This document shows, in pieces, positions 52,016-64,000 of a DNA stretch of 64,000 nucleotides. The stretch's first letter is position 1. Each line of letters begins with the position of its first letter. The translations under genes and the position numbers were made by a program. The stretch comes from Panopea generosa (taxonomy: Eukaryota > Mollusca > Bivalvia > Adapedonta > Hiatellidae): assembly GCA_029582155.1 (NCBI GenBank), contig CM055902.1, positions 11,753,041-11,817,040 of the forward strand, read 5' to 3'. The notes below the pieces were generated by a model. It did no database searches. It saw only the letters and a program-made list of their open reading frames with translations, and was not told where the DNA came from.

Positions 52016-53834
52016 CATTCTTTTGATAATTATCATTATTTCTGAATAGAAAATGTAGCGAAACCATCGAAATTAATGTGAAAAATTATGTCAAGTTCTC
52101 TTTACACTTTAAATGTCAAGTTTTGGTTTAAATATGTAGTGTACATCATTTACATGAAACATAATGCCATGTACATAATATTGTATGGAATGACAGTATA
52201 TTGTTAGCTTATGACAGCACAATGTTAGATTGTGAATTTAAATATGGTTGTAATATTGTGATTTAATAGTTTTAACGAAGTATGTACCAAAATACGCTTT
52301 GTCATAGTCATTCTGTAAATAGTTAACACCATGTTTGTATATTTATGATTATTTCTGTGTGATATTTGTAACTGATAATTTGTTCATACCATCAATGGAT
52401 TGTTTTATCTGAATATAGGATGACTTCTGTTTTTAAGTGTATATTGGATTTACATACAATTGTATATGTGTAATTTTGTAAAATTTATAAATATAGTAGA
52501 TTCATTTTAGGTTGTGATGTGATTTTTGCAGTGAGTTTTAAAAACTATATTTTTCATATTTTCCTATATTGTTTACAATACATGTGTTACATGTTGTTCT
52601 TTAATGTCTTAAGAGCTTTGTAAGAGCTTCTTTTCTTCAAACCAGAGTTGTAAATTGTAAAAGTTTTATTGAATGAGCCATTAATTATAATAAGATGTTC
52701 GCATATTTGGAACAAACAGATTCGTATAATTTTTGTGTACAATACTTGACATTCTTCTACATGTTACCTGAAGAAGTATAGAGAATTTATTTTCAATCAT
52801 CTGCCATTTTGTTACATACTGTATTCAGAACTGTGTACTAAGAAACTATTTTACATGAAAAGTGGTGGCGAGATATCACATAAAAATATAGTTGATTTTA
52901 AAAAGCTTCACACAGAATAATCAACTTTATGGTAAACTAGATGTAAAATTTTTAATGAGTCTCTCATTAGATCAAAATTGACGATCATTGAAATGTCTTT
53001 CAACTCGACAAATTCATACTATGATTCATTGTGAACATCTGAAACGTCGCACTACACAGTTACGCCCCCTTTTTCCCCACGGCAACATGATTCTGACACT
53101 TTAAAAAAACAAAGCCTATGTAATTTGGTTTTGAAATATTTTCAAAATGGTTCATAGTGATTGTGTTTTCTTGCTGAAGATGAGTAAAGCAAAAGTTGGC
53201 ATAGCAATAAGACATCACTGTTGTAAAAGTGACTTTTATAGGATTTCAACATATACATTAGTATTTATGAGCATTTGAGGACTTTTTCTTAAAAAAAATC
53301 TCCTGGTGTCACTGCAGCCTCTTTAAAAAAAAAACAAGCTGGTCAACCTACCAATTATTGTACATCTTTATGTAGGTATACATTCCTGCTATGAAAAAAA
53401 AAAATACTTTAAAATAAAATCTATGTGGAATTTTTTTTTTCCATGGAAATCCTAGACCTTATTTTATATTGAACAATTAACAAAATTTAACTGTGTAGTG
53501 AGACCTTAAATGCAGACTAGAAGGATAAGGAAGTGCCAGGTGAACTTTTGTATGTGACATTTACAGTCATGAAACATTTGTGTTGGTTTGCATTAAAGCC
53601 CAATCCATTAATTCAGACATTAAATTTATCATTAATGTTTATCAATTTTGGGATTTGTCACTGAGATGAGGGTTACAATTATGGTAAATAGATGATATTA
53701 GATTTAGGACTAACACAAGGAGGTATAATTTTGATCTTTGCTGATGAGTTTGGACTTAGACACAAGGCATTTGTAAATATTTATGCAAAATGTTGGACTG
53801 AAAAGGGAGGAGTAACAGTAACAAAATGATTTAT
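52016..53834. other. AT-rich intergenic DNA
   Basis: No gene, RNA or repeat family recognised. Confidence 0.5.
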
Positions 53835-54260
53835 TTTGTCATTTGAAATGTTAATATATGTACACACAGTGACTCACATGTATGTCTTACCTGTTAAATA
53901 TTGAGGTACGCACACACAGTGACAGACATGTATGTCTTACCTTTTAAAACTTGAGGTATGTACACACAGCGACACACATATGTCTTACCTGTTAAATATT
54001 GAGGTATGTACACACAGTGACACACATTTTTGTCTTACCAGTTAAATATTATGATATGTACACAAAGTGACACACATGTCTTACCTGTTAAATATTATGA
54101 TATGTACACACAGTGACACACATGTCTTACATTTTAAATATTATGATATGTCTTACCTGTTAAATATTGAGTTATGTACACACAATGACACACATATATG
54201 ATATACCTGTTAAATGATGTGATACATACACACAGTGACACACATATATTTTCTTTACTA
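53835..54260 (+). repeat. Minisatellite, about 46 bp unit, about 9 copies
   Basis: Unit: 'tatgtacacacagtgacaca' + 'catgtcttacctgttaaat' + 'attga'. Some units are shortened. Confidence 0.92.
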
Positions 54261-54689
54261 TTGTGATGTATGTGCACAGTGACCTGTATATTTGTTACAT
54301 ACCTTTTTGTATTAGTATTTTTGATAAAACTTGTGTTATATATATATATAGCAATAATATGGCACAGTATTACATAATCTAGCATTGAAAAAGCTTCAGA
54401 AGTTCACATGTACTTACTTATATATTATGTACACGTAATTTTAAGCACAAAGCAGAATCTCAAAGGTCCTCAATTTTTGATTTGTAATAAAAATATTTTT
54501 TAATTGTTCTTTAAAAAACATTAATTTTCTTATATGTTTTAGGATTTCATGAGGAGGTCATCATTTTTTAAGAAAACAATTGAATATGTGTAATTCATAA
54601 GATCAAAACAGAATAACATGATGTTATATGGGCAATAACAACCGTTCAAGCCAAATTAGACCATACACTGCTGTTGTGGTAGTGCAATT

Positions 54690-54840
54690 AGGTGGGGTGT
54701 TAGTGTAATGGATAGAGTGTTGGCTGCTGATGTCATGTGTCATGGATTCGATCCTAGACTCCTAGACTTGACCCAAAGTCTCTTAAAATAATACTCAGTG
54801 CTGGTTTTACTCCAGAATGGTTTTATATAAGTCATGTTTA
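54690..54840 (+). mobile_element. tRNA-derived SINE, fifth type
   Basis: 'gtgttagtgtaatggataga' (A box) and 'catggattcgatcctag' (B box) spaced as in a tRNA, followed by a short non-tRNA body. Only one copy seen in the window. Confidence 0.5.
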
Positions 54841-55059
54841 TTATAAGCTCTGAACTTACTTTGCAGTCATGCTAAAGTGAATTAATTTAAACAGTTTTTG
54901 AAATTGAAATATTTCCATAAGAAAAGACCATTCAACAGATACATAATGAATTGTGTTCACAAAACTAAAAAGACATTTAACTGAAACACACACCCATGAA
55001 AAATAGATTCAAATCTAACAACTGTGGATATTTTTTGCTAAATATATTGGGTTGGAATA

Positions 55060-57115
55060 TCTTTAACCCAATACCCATGAAAGAGTCTTATAATCTTGAC
55101 CCAATACCCATGAAAGATTCTTATAATCTTGACTCAATACCCACAAAAGATTCTTATAATCTCGACCCAGTACCCATGAAAGATTCTTATAATCTTGACC
55201 CAGTACCCATGAAAGATTCTTATAATCTTGACCCAATACCCATGAAAGATTATTATAATCTTGACCCAGTACTCATGAAAGATTATTATAATCTTGACCC
55301 AATACCAATGAAAGATTATTATAATCTCAACCCAATACCCATGAAAGATTATTATAATCTCAACCCAATACCCATGAAAGATTATTATAATCTTGACCCA
55401 GTACCCATGAAAGATTCTTATAATCTTGACCCAGTACTCATGAAAGATTATTATAATCTCAACCAAATACCCATGAAAGATTATTATAATCTTGACCCAA
55501 TACCCATGAAAGATTCTTATAATCTCAACCCAATACCCATGAAAGATTCTTATAATCTCGACCCAATACCCATGAAAGATTCTTATAATCTTAACATAAT
55601 ACCCATGAAAGATTCTTATAATATCAACCCATGAAAGATTCTTATAATCTTGACCCAATACCCATGAAAGATTATTATAATCTCAACCCAATACCCATGA
55701 AAGATTATTATAATCTTGACCCAGTACTCATGAAAGATTATTATAATCTCAACCAAATACCCATGAAAGATTATTATAATCTTGACCCAATACCCATGAA
55801 AGATTCTTATAATCTCGACCCAATACCCATGAAAGATTCTTATAATCTCAACCCAATACCCATGAAAGATTCTTATAATCTTGACATTATACCCATGAAA
55901 GATTCTTATAATATCAACCCATGAAAGATTCTTATAATCTCGACCCAGTACCCATGAAAGATTCTTATAATCTTGACCCAATACCCATGAAAGATTATTA
56001 TAATCTTGACCCAATACCCATGAAAGGTTATTATAATCTCAACCCAATACCCATGAAAGATTATTATAATCTTGACCCAGTACTCATGAAAGATTATTAT
56101 AATCTCAACCCAATACCCATGAAAGATTATTATAATCTTGACCCAATACCCATGAAAGATTCTTATAATCTCAACCCAATACCCATGAAAGATTCTTATA
56201 ATCTCGACCCAATACCCATGGAAGATTCTTATAATCTTGACATAATACCCATGAAAGATTCTTATAATCTTGACATAATACCCATGAAAGATTCTTATAA
56301 TATCAACCCATGAAAGATTCTTATAATCTTGACCCAAAACCCATGAAAGATCATTATAATCTCGACCCAATACCCATGAAAGATTCTTATAATCTCAACC
56401 CAATACCCATGAAAGATTCTTATAATCTCGACCCAATACCCATGAAAGATTCTTATAATCTTGACATAATACCCATGAAAGATTCTTATAATCTTGATTC
56501 AATACCCATGAACGATTCTTATAATCTCAACCCAATACCCATGAAAAATTCTTATAATCTCAACTCAATACCCATGAAAGATTCTTATAATCTCAACCCA
56601 ATACCCATGAAAGATTCTTATAATCTCAACCAAATACCCATGAAAGATTTTTATAATCTCGACCCAATACCCATGAAAGATTCTTATAATCTTGACCAAA
56701 TACCCATGAAAGGTTCTTATAAAATCAACCCACGAAAGATTCTTATAATCTTTACATAATACCCATGAAAGATTCTTATAATCTCGACCCAATACCCATG
56801 AAAGATTCTTATAATCCTGACCCAATACCCATGAAAGGTTCTTATAAAATCAACCCAAAAAAGATTCTTATAAATTTGACCCAATACCCATGAAAGATTC
56901 TTATAATCTTGACCCAATACCCATGAAAGATTCTTATAATCTTGACCTAAAACCCATGAAAGATTCTTATAATCTCGACCCAATACCCATGAAAGATTCT
57001 TATAATCTTGACCTGATACCTATGAAAGATTCTTATAATCTCAATCCAATACCTATGAAAGATTCTTATAATCTTGACCTAATAGCCATGAAAGATTCTA
57101 ATATTCTTGAGTACC
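55060..57115 (+). repeat. 33-bp minisatellite, about 62 copies, open on both strands
   Basis: Unit: 'cccatgaaagattcttataa' + 'tctcgacccaata'. On the + strand it reads PMKDSYNLDPI, on the minus strand GYWV(K/E)IIRIFH. Long ORFs up to 212 residues arise because 33 is a multiple of 3. Three junctions lack 7 bp (near 55630, 55920 and 56309), and larger blocks are repeated with them. Confidence 0.96.
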
Positions 57116-57775
57116 AGATAAGGATATCTGCATTTTTTACAAGGTAGATATTTCTATCTCACCCTGGGGCTGAGATAAAATTCTTGTGCTGTGACATTGA
57201 AACCATCTAGGATGTAACGTATAAAATAAACTACATAAATCATATTATTTACCATCTTAAAAACAATCGTAAAAATTAGTGATGAATTAAGTTAAGATAA
57301 TGATTCAATGTGTTTGGTAGGCAAGAAAAAGAATTATTCATGTTTTTTTCGGTTTCGAAAATTCTGTCCCTTTGGATAACAACTGTTTTTGCAGGAACAA
57401 GTTGTCCCTCGGGACAAATTTTCTCTCCAAACCTCAAACCCATGTAAGAATTTTATATCAGATTTGACCAGTAGGTTGTTACCAATCATGAATTCATTCA
57501 CAAAATAGATTACATTAAACAAACTGTAACTGATTATTTTTATCAACCATTCGCCCATCATCAACACCAATGTACAGGAATTTTATTATAACTATTTGTA
57601 AATTACTTTGTATTGTTACAGCGTATTTATGTATGTCTTATATACAGTGATCATTCCATAGTGTGAAGCAGTTACATACATATCAATTTTTGATGGCTTA
57701 TTTACATTAAATATGGAAAAAATCTGTTTTTGTTAATTTTTTACCACTTGTTCAGTATCATATTTAGTGTTCATA
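57116..57775. other. Spacer between two minisatellites
   Basis: 57380-57425 has an imperfect hairpin ('ggaacaagttgtccctcggg'). No gene seen. Confidence 0.4.
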
Positions 57776-58910
57776 CAAATTATACTGTAACATATAATGT
57801 TCATAAACTGCAGTAACATCTCTTAATGGTCATAAACTGCAGTAATATCACCTCATGCTCATAGATTGCAGTAACATCACCGTATGTTCATAAATTGCAG
57901 TAAAATCTCTTTATGTTCATAGATTGCAGTAACATCTCCTTATATTCGTAATCTGCATTAACATCTCCTTATGTTCATAATCTGCAGTAACATCTTATGT
58001 TCATAAACTGCAGTAATATCACCTTAATATGTTCATAATCTGCAGTAACATAACCTTATGTCCATAAATTGCAGTATCATCACCCAATATTCATAAATTG
58101 CAGTAAAATTTCCTTAGGTTCATAGATTGCAGTGACATATCCTTATGTTCATAGTCTGCAGTAACATATCCGTATGTTCATAAACTGCAGTAATATCACC
58201 TCATGTTCATAGACTGCAGTAACATATCCTTATGTTCATAATCTGCAGTAACATATCCGTATGTTCATAAACTGCAGTAATATCACCTCATGTTCATAGA
58301 CTGCAGTAACATATCCTTATGTTCATAATCTGCAGTAACAAATCCGTATGTTCATAAACTGCAGTAATATCACCTCATGTTCATAGACTGCAGTAACATA
58401 TCCTTATGTTCATAGGTTGCAATGACATCACCTTATGTTCATAACCTGCAGTAACATCACCTTATTATGTTCATAATCCGCAGTAACATAACATTATGTT
58501 CATAAATTGCAGTAACATATCCTTATGTTCATAAGTTGCAGTAAAATCTCGTTAGGTTCATAGATTGCAGTAACATCTCCTTATGTTCATAATATGCAGT
58601 AACACATCCGTATGTTCATAAGCTGCATTAACATTATGTTCATAGACTGCAGTAACATCTCCTTATGTTCATAGGTTGCAGTGACATCACCTTATGTTCA
58701 TAAATTGCATTAACATCTCCTTATGTTCATAGACTGCATTAACATCTCCTTATGTTCATAGACTGCAGTAACATCACGTTATGTTCATAAATTGCATAAA
58801 CATCTCCTTATGTTCATAGAATGCAGTAACATCTCCTTATGTTCATTAACTGCAGTTAAATCACCTTATGTTCATAATCTGCTGTAACGTCACCTTTTGT
58901 TAATAAAATG
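57776..58910 (+). repeat. 29-bp minisatellite, about 38 copies, with trimer higher-order repeat
   Basis: Unit: 'ttatgttcataaactgcagt' + 'aacatctcc'. At 58165-58425 an 87-bp trimer repeats exactly in register (marker 'atccgtatg' at 58172, 58259 and 58346). Confidence 0.95.
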
Positions 58911-59970
58911 CAGACAAGCCATCGAGTCAGATATGTTTTGTATAATTGATCCCTACGAGTATGGTTTTTAAAGTTGGTTCAAATAAAGGGTCTAGGGTCA
59001 TTCTTCACTCAGTATAGTATCAGATGTCAAGGTCACACAAAGGTCATGGTCACACTTTAGTCTGAAACGTCGGTCCATTACTCTTGATTTCATAGATACA
59101 TTTAAATCCTGCCTATTATAAAATATACTGTTATTTTCACAGACCATTTGGGGGGCATGTGACACTTACCAGTGATCTCTAGGGATCAAACTCTAGTATC
59201 AACTTTTAGGGTCATTTAATCTGACATGAAATAACATTGTTTATCTAGTTTTGAGAATCAGAGTTGAAATTTCTTATTGATTAATCAGACATTTCATGAT
59301 AGTTTAATGATAAAAATCGCTGTTATTTCTATATAATTATAATAACCCGAAATAATTCAAGAAATAGTCCCTAAAACGGGATAATATCTTTCATCTTTAT
59401 CTTTGTCAGACATGTTGGTAAGTTTGCCTAGGTTGGTTTGATTAGCTGCCTGTCTTTCTTCCAATCAGTGTTCAATTTAGTTATAAAAAAGCACAAGTCT
59501 TACATAATAATTAGCGTAATTCAACGATGATCATTCCAGTTTTGTTGTGTAACAATTTGGTGATTAATCGAAACAACAATATTGATCAGCTGAACTTCAT
59601 GAATTATCATGTATGAGCCAATGTACATGTACATTGAATGTGTGAACGCAACAACACTAGATTTTGTTTTGATTTTGACAGCTGTGGATCAGGTCTTCAT
59701 CTACAAAGGGGGCAACTAATCAATAAAACAAGTGCCGCAGGTCAGCAGGGTGTCGGATAGACAATACAAAGCGGTACTCGAAAATCAGTATTTCTTTTCC
59801 TAAAGGAAATATATCAGGATTTTTTTAAAATTTTAAAATTGACTAAAACATTAATTTTTTGAACATTCATTTAGAGTATCTTATAGCTTTATTGACGATA
59901 AGGCAACATTCTCTAGCAATGTCAACCAGTCCGTTATATACTTTGTAAAAAATGTCAATCCTGTATTGGT
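58911..59970. other. Intergenic DNA
   Basis: 'aaggtcacacaaaggtcatg' and similar at 59030 belong to no family I recognise. No gene seen. Confidence 0.4.
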
Positions 59971-59974
59971 ACGC

Positions 59975-60265
59975 CGGGCCCGATTAGCTCAGTCGGTTAC
60001 GCGTCTGACTATCAATCCAGACTATCAATCCAGGGTTGTGAGTTTAAATCCCCCGCCCAGCAACAGTCTCCGTGATGATTGATATACAACATTGTGTCTC
60101 ATTATCATTGGTCTCTCACGATTGATTCAAGTGGGAAATTTATCAGTTACTTGCAAAGACTGGGTGTGCTCGAGTACTGGTTAATCCCAGGAAACAGTGG
60201 TTAGGTTAACTGATCGTCTGTTAGCCCTCGATGGCATAACATGATGCTAAATATTCAATTAATGA
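59975..60265 (+). mobile_element. SINE-2, full length with internal head duplication
   Basis: Head 'gggcccgattagctcagtcg' and B box 'gagtttaaatccc'. The anticodon-side motif 'gactatcaatcca' occurs twice in tandem, so the tRNA fold of this copy is broken. The body ends 'agccctcgatggcataac'. Confidence 0.88.
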
Positions 60266-61664
60266 ATTCAATCATGCCTATATATACTCATTGGCCCTGT
60301 ATTTAAAATAATTTATTTAACCATGCAAAAATATATATCTAAAAGGGCCTTCCTAACTTGGGCTACACACCTATGTTACACTAAAATAGATTTTCCTCTT
60401 AAAATGCAAACATTATTGTATTATCAGTATGATACGAGTTTGTGATTTTATTTTGATTTCAGTTTGATCCATTATACAGGTTTACACATAGTGGAAATTG
60501 TTTCATCTTCGAAAGAGTCAGAAAGATGATGAGAAGGTCGTCAAACAGTACTTAAGTGGTCTATTTTTAGAATAGGATTTCGTTTCAAGTTAACCACTCC
60601 AAAACCCATTTTGTCACGGTTTGGTGGTTCTGACATGCTGAACTATCAGTTTTATATTCATTAATAATGAAATGCTTTCTTTTCATTTCGATAATTATTT
60701 TATTTTTTTTAAGACATTTATAGTGGTTTATCCTGATACACTCACTTTAACAAACAAAGTGAGTGTTTTGAATTTTTAAATGAACGGACGGACAACAGGG
60801 GTAACACTTAAAACTGCCCTTCACTATTCTTCAAATGGCGGGGGCATAGAAAAGTGAAATAAAATAGTCTTCTTACTTTCTTTTCACATACTTGTATATT
60901 CGTTTTCAATTGCCAAGGAATAACAACATTTAACTAGCAACAAATTTTACAGTAACACAGAAAGTGTAATTTCAATATTACTTAATGAAATATTAACTTT
61001 AGAAACTGGGTGAGTAATTACTGTAGGACAACTTTCAAATACTCTGATGGAGAAGTGATCTTATCAGCTATGTACATGCATTGGCTATTGATGTTTGCTG
61101 TATACTGTATTAGGCAGAAAAATACATTAGCCCCCTACTGGTTTGCAGGTAGGAATTTGTTAACAGATCCAGATTGTTTCTGTAATTTTGATATAGTGAC
61201 CACAATTTTTTTCTAACTGAAAAAATAAAATGACATGCAATATATCCATATCCTCCGTCTACCTTCAAAGTTTCTTAAACCTAGCTTAGATATGTTTAAA
61301 TAATATTTCTGGACAGCCGTACAGATGGTAAAATTATGGTCCCCTCGAGTGAAACAAGTAGGGGGCTAGCAAACTGTATTCCTATATTTCTATGAAGTAA
61401 GGATACCTTATATAAGATTTAACAGTATCCACAAGGGTCCAGCAGGGGCCTTAAAACAGTTAAATTGTGAATTTTCAAATCTTTTTCTCAATAACTAAAA
61501 GCAATTTTTTTCTTCATATTTTGACCTAAACTATCATTACAAATAAACAGGCTAAAATTCATCGGGACCCTGTATTTTGAGGATTCTGCTTTTTACATCA
61601 GAATCGTATGGCATAATGATTTTACTATCAGCAGGCCAAGTTAATTAACCGTAAACTACTCAAC
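60266..61664. other. Intergenic DNA with a hairpin-headed repeat
   Basis: A hairpin ACTCACTTT..AAAGTGAGT at about 60739-60764, followed by 'gaacggacggacaac', has the hairpin-then-GGAC layout of the other mollusc repeats. The 3' limit is unclear. No gene seen. Confidence 0.4.
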
Positions 61665-61921
61665 TAAGGTCGTCCTTAAAAAAAAAATCCTGTGCTCCTA
61701 CCTACCCTGTCACTCAAAATGGCAACAACCGGTACCCAAACATTTTTATTGACTTTCAAAGCGTTTAATCTTTTTTTCATGATTTCTGTCCATTTTTGTT
61801 TAAAATGACAATATAAAATCAAAATCTGGCAAAAAAAAAAAAAATAGCTACCTACCTACCCATATAAAAAATAATGGGTCGGAGCACAACAAACCAATTG
61901 TTTTTTTAAAGGATGGCCTTA
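61665..61921. mobile_element. MITE-C copy 2, uninterrupted
   Basis: TAAGGTCGTCCTTAAAA and TTTTTAAAGGATGGCCTTA are inverted ends with TA flanks; 257 bp. Serves as the empty-site reference for 32541-33705. Confidence 0.85.
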
Positions 61922-62239
61922 TTTGCCGAGTCCAGACCAAACAGCTTCTGAGAACAAAACTCAGCACAGAAACTTATCATTTATGGACTAAGGAAAATTG
62001 ATGTGTGGAGTTTAAATAACTTAAGAACTACTGTTTACACAAATGTTGGAGATACTAAACCAAACAATTTCTGAGAAAAAGGGATAAATGCAAATTCTAA
62101 CATTAAAATGCTTATTTCTTATATACTAGAAAATGGGAGAAATAAATGACAACCAAATATGCCATACATATAAATTTCATTTAATACTTTCAACAATAAA
62201 ATGCAATTAAAACAGTTGCCAATAAGCACAAGCGGTATA

Positions 62240-62425
62240 TCAAAATTCTCATACCGGACCTAGAGGTAATACATATATATCAACCTGGGACATGTATATT
62301 AAAATCCTCATACCTGACCAAGAGGTAATACATGTAAATTATATTAACCTGGTATATAAAACTCTCATACCTGGCCTGGAGTTAATACATATCAAACTGG
62401 TATATTAAAATTCTCAAACCTGATT
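62240..62425 (+). repeat. Short tandem repeat, about 60 bp unit, three copies
   Basis: 'ctcatacctgacc', 'agaggtaatacat' and 'aacctgg' recur in order three times, ending at MITE-B. Confidence 0.7.
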
Positions 62426-62431
62426 TAGAGG

Positions 62432-62613
62432 TTCAGTCAAACCTGCATTAGTGGCCACCTGTATTAAGCAGCCACTTGTCTTTAGCAGCCACATTTGCAA
62501 TATCCAATTAGTATGCTTTCAGAGTAAATCAATCTGTATTAAGCAACAACCGGTCTTAAAAGGCAACTTTTATTCCTTCCCTTGACTGGCTGCTTAATAC
62601 AGGTTTGACTGTA
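62432..62613 (+). mobile_element. MITE-B, full length
   Basis: CAGTCAAACCTG and CAGGTTTGACTG ends, with the interior matching 48731-48911 ('taagcagccacttgtcttta'). Confidence 0.87.
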
Positions 62614-62744
62614 ATACATATATATCAACAATAAAGTGACACTTAATACAGATTTTTCCAGTTGAGCTTGCATGTGAGCTAGACATAGAGCTTTGGACGG
62701 CAGAATGTTGGTTAAAGGTTTAGTCTTCTCCTTGTTCTATCCAG

Positions 62745-62895
62745 AAAGTATCACTTTGATAACTTTCCCACTTAAATTAGCGATGAGATGAATGAAAATG
62801 AGACACAATGTTGTATATCGATCATAACAGAAATTGTGGCCGGGTGAGGATTCAAACTCATGGCCGCTGAACTTAGCTAACCAGCCAAACACTTA
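62745..62895 (-). mobile_element. SINE-2 with part of the head
   Basis: 'aactttcccacttaaattag' through 'gattcaaactcatggccgct' and 'gctaaccag', reversed relative to 35844. Confidence 0.7.
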
Positions 62896-64000
62896 TTTAT
62901 GAATCATCAACACAAACACAAGATGTTGACCATTGAGTGACTTATCTCAGAACCAAAGAAAGTCATCATCAAACAGTAAATGATGTTAGTGTGAAACTTA
63001 TCATTCAATTTTAATAACGCTAGTACATTTTTACCCTGAAAGTTTACTCTTTTTTTAATTGACATATTGTAACACAAATCATAATTATGTTTAAAGTGCA
63101 CCTCTCAAACTTATCAATTCTTGTAAAACCCTCAATTATGGGCTCGAAAATTTGCTAAGAGCTTTTTTGTATTAAAACATGCTCAATTTTCTTCTGCGTG
63201 TAAAGATGTTTTTGTTCATTATTGCACAGGCGCTTGCATTTTAATGGGGGGAATTTATATCAAGCTTCTTGACGAAAGGGGGACTGGTTAACTACAAAAT
63301 AATATGATAAAGTTACTATATTTATAAGGCAGAATATGACACTGCAAAGCAAACAGCTGATCAAAGTACATGTATTGAAATGCGTTTATACTATATACGT
63401 AATGGCAACGCATAGAATATCTTCTTTTCTTGCATATCTCAGTATTTTTCAATCGTAAAGGATGCGGGTACACAGTTTATCTGGTCTTATCTATTTCGGA
63501 ACTGATCTTTTTTAGTTAACTATTTTCTATGTTGTGATCTTGCAACATCCTGCACCAATCAAAGTCCTGCCTGCTTTGTCATCACCAAACCTTCCACATT
63601 CTAATGAATTGGACATCATTGCCTTTTCAATTTTTTAACACATTTAAGATGGATTTGGATAAGGCACTGCTATCTCTCCAGATCTTGGTCTGTGTCACCG
63701 TTTTCTGTTAGCAATTCTATCATTTCTACTGTGTAACTATGTTCCTCCTGAAATAGATTAGAACATATTTATTACAGGAAACTTAATATACAGAGGATAT
63801 TACATAAGTGCTCATTTTCTACTGGATTTATTAAATGACTTGGCAAAAATATACTATGCAAGGCTCTGTTAAGCATTATATCATTTTTGCCAACGACTTT
63901 AATATAAGATTAAATAATGGCAATAAATAAAAAGATTCTTTGGAATCACACAACCCAGGATAATGGTACATTTACCATTTATTTCTCTATCAAGAATGAC
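62896..64000. other. AT-rich intergenic DNA to window end
   Basis: No exon, RNA gene or repeat family recognised. Confidence 0.5.

Noticed and set aside
54996-57147. Long repeat ORFs on both strands (MKDSYNLDPIP and GYWVKIIRIFH types)
   Set aside because: By-products of a 33-bp minisatellite; frames are broken at the 7-bp deletions and no splice or start evidence was found.
57776-58910. CRISPR-like regular array
   Set aside because: Direct tandem repeats with no unique spacers, in a eukaryotic context.
1-64000. LTR retrovirus-like, Polinton-like or toxin gene fossils
   Set aside because: No gag, protease, integrase, envelope, capsid or toxin-like stretch was recognised; the reverse transcriptase remnants are non-LTR LINEs.

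Overview
The window looks like nuclear DNA of a marine mollusc, most likely a bivalve. This is inferred from strong AT richness, long introns, dense tRNA-derived SINEs, LINE and MITE remnants, terminal-hairpin repeats of the kind common in bivalve genomes, and many minisatellites. No rRNA, CRISPR, prokaryotic operon or viral gene was seen, and almost all long ORFs are by-products of repeats.

One protein-coding gene is well supported. It runs on the + strand from about 18653 to 47242 in ten exons with phase-compatible splice sites and encodes about 473 residues. From exon 1 to exon 9 it aligns by eye with di-N-acetylchitobiase (CTBS, glycoside hydrolase family 18). It differs in two ways. The DxxDxDxE, M-x-Y-D and C-terminal Trp motifs of the active site are lost or heavily altered. 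Its last exon adds a transmembrane helix, a basic stop-transfer cluster and a short acidic tail. It therefore reads as a membrane-anchored GH18 pseudoenzyme or chitin-oligosaccharide receptor-like protein, expressed behind an ETS-type promoter motif.

Layout: 1-270 G-rich TAGGG-like repeat; 0.3-8.9 kb AT-rich intergenic DNA with SINEs, a (GA)n tract and a satellite made from a LINE 3' tail; 8.9-12.6 kb two degenerate AT-rich minisatellites; 13.0-14.5 kb hairpin/SINE composites and a 914-bp-offset duplication; 14.4-16.05 kb a tentative small minus-strand spliced gene with an E2F/CCAAT/E-box promoter; 16.7-17.4 kb LINE 3' end; 18.08-18.24 kb (ACTC)n; 18.65-47.24 kb the CTBS-like gene. Its 11-kb intron 1 holds two minus-strand LINE fragments and a MITE. 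Introns 4, 5, 7 and 8 each hold a different minisatellite. 47.2-64 kb is 3' flank with more SINEs and MITEs, a 33-bp minisatellite of about 2 kb and a 29-bp one of about 1.1 kb.

The best new observations are the membrane-anchored chitobiase-like pseudoenzyme, a minisatellite whose first unit straddles the exon 4 splice donor, a TTAA MITE nested inside a TA MITE 43 bp from a splice acceptor, a terminal-hairpin element nested inside another MITE, and a satellite seeded by a LINE 3' tail.
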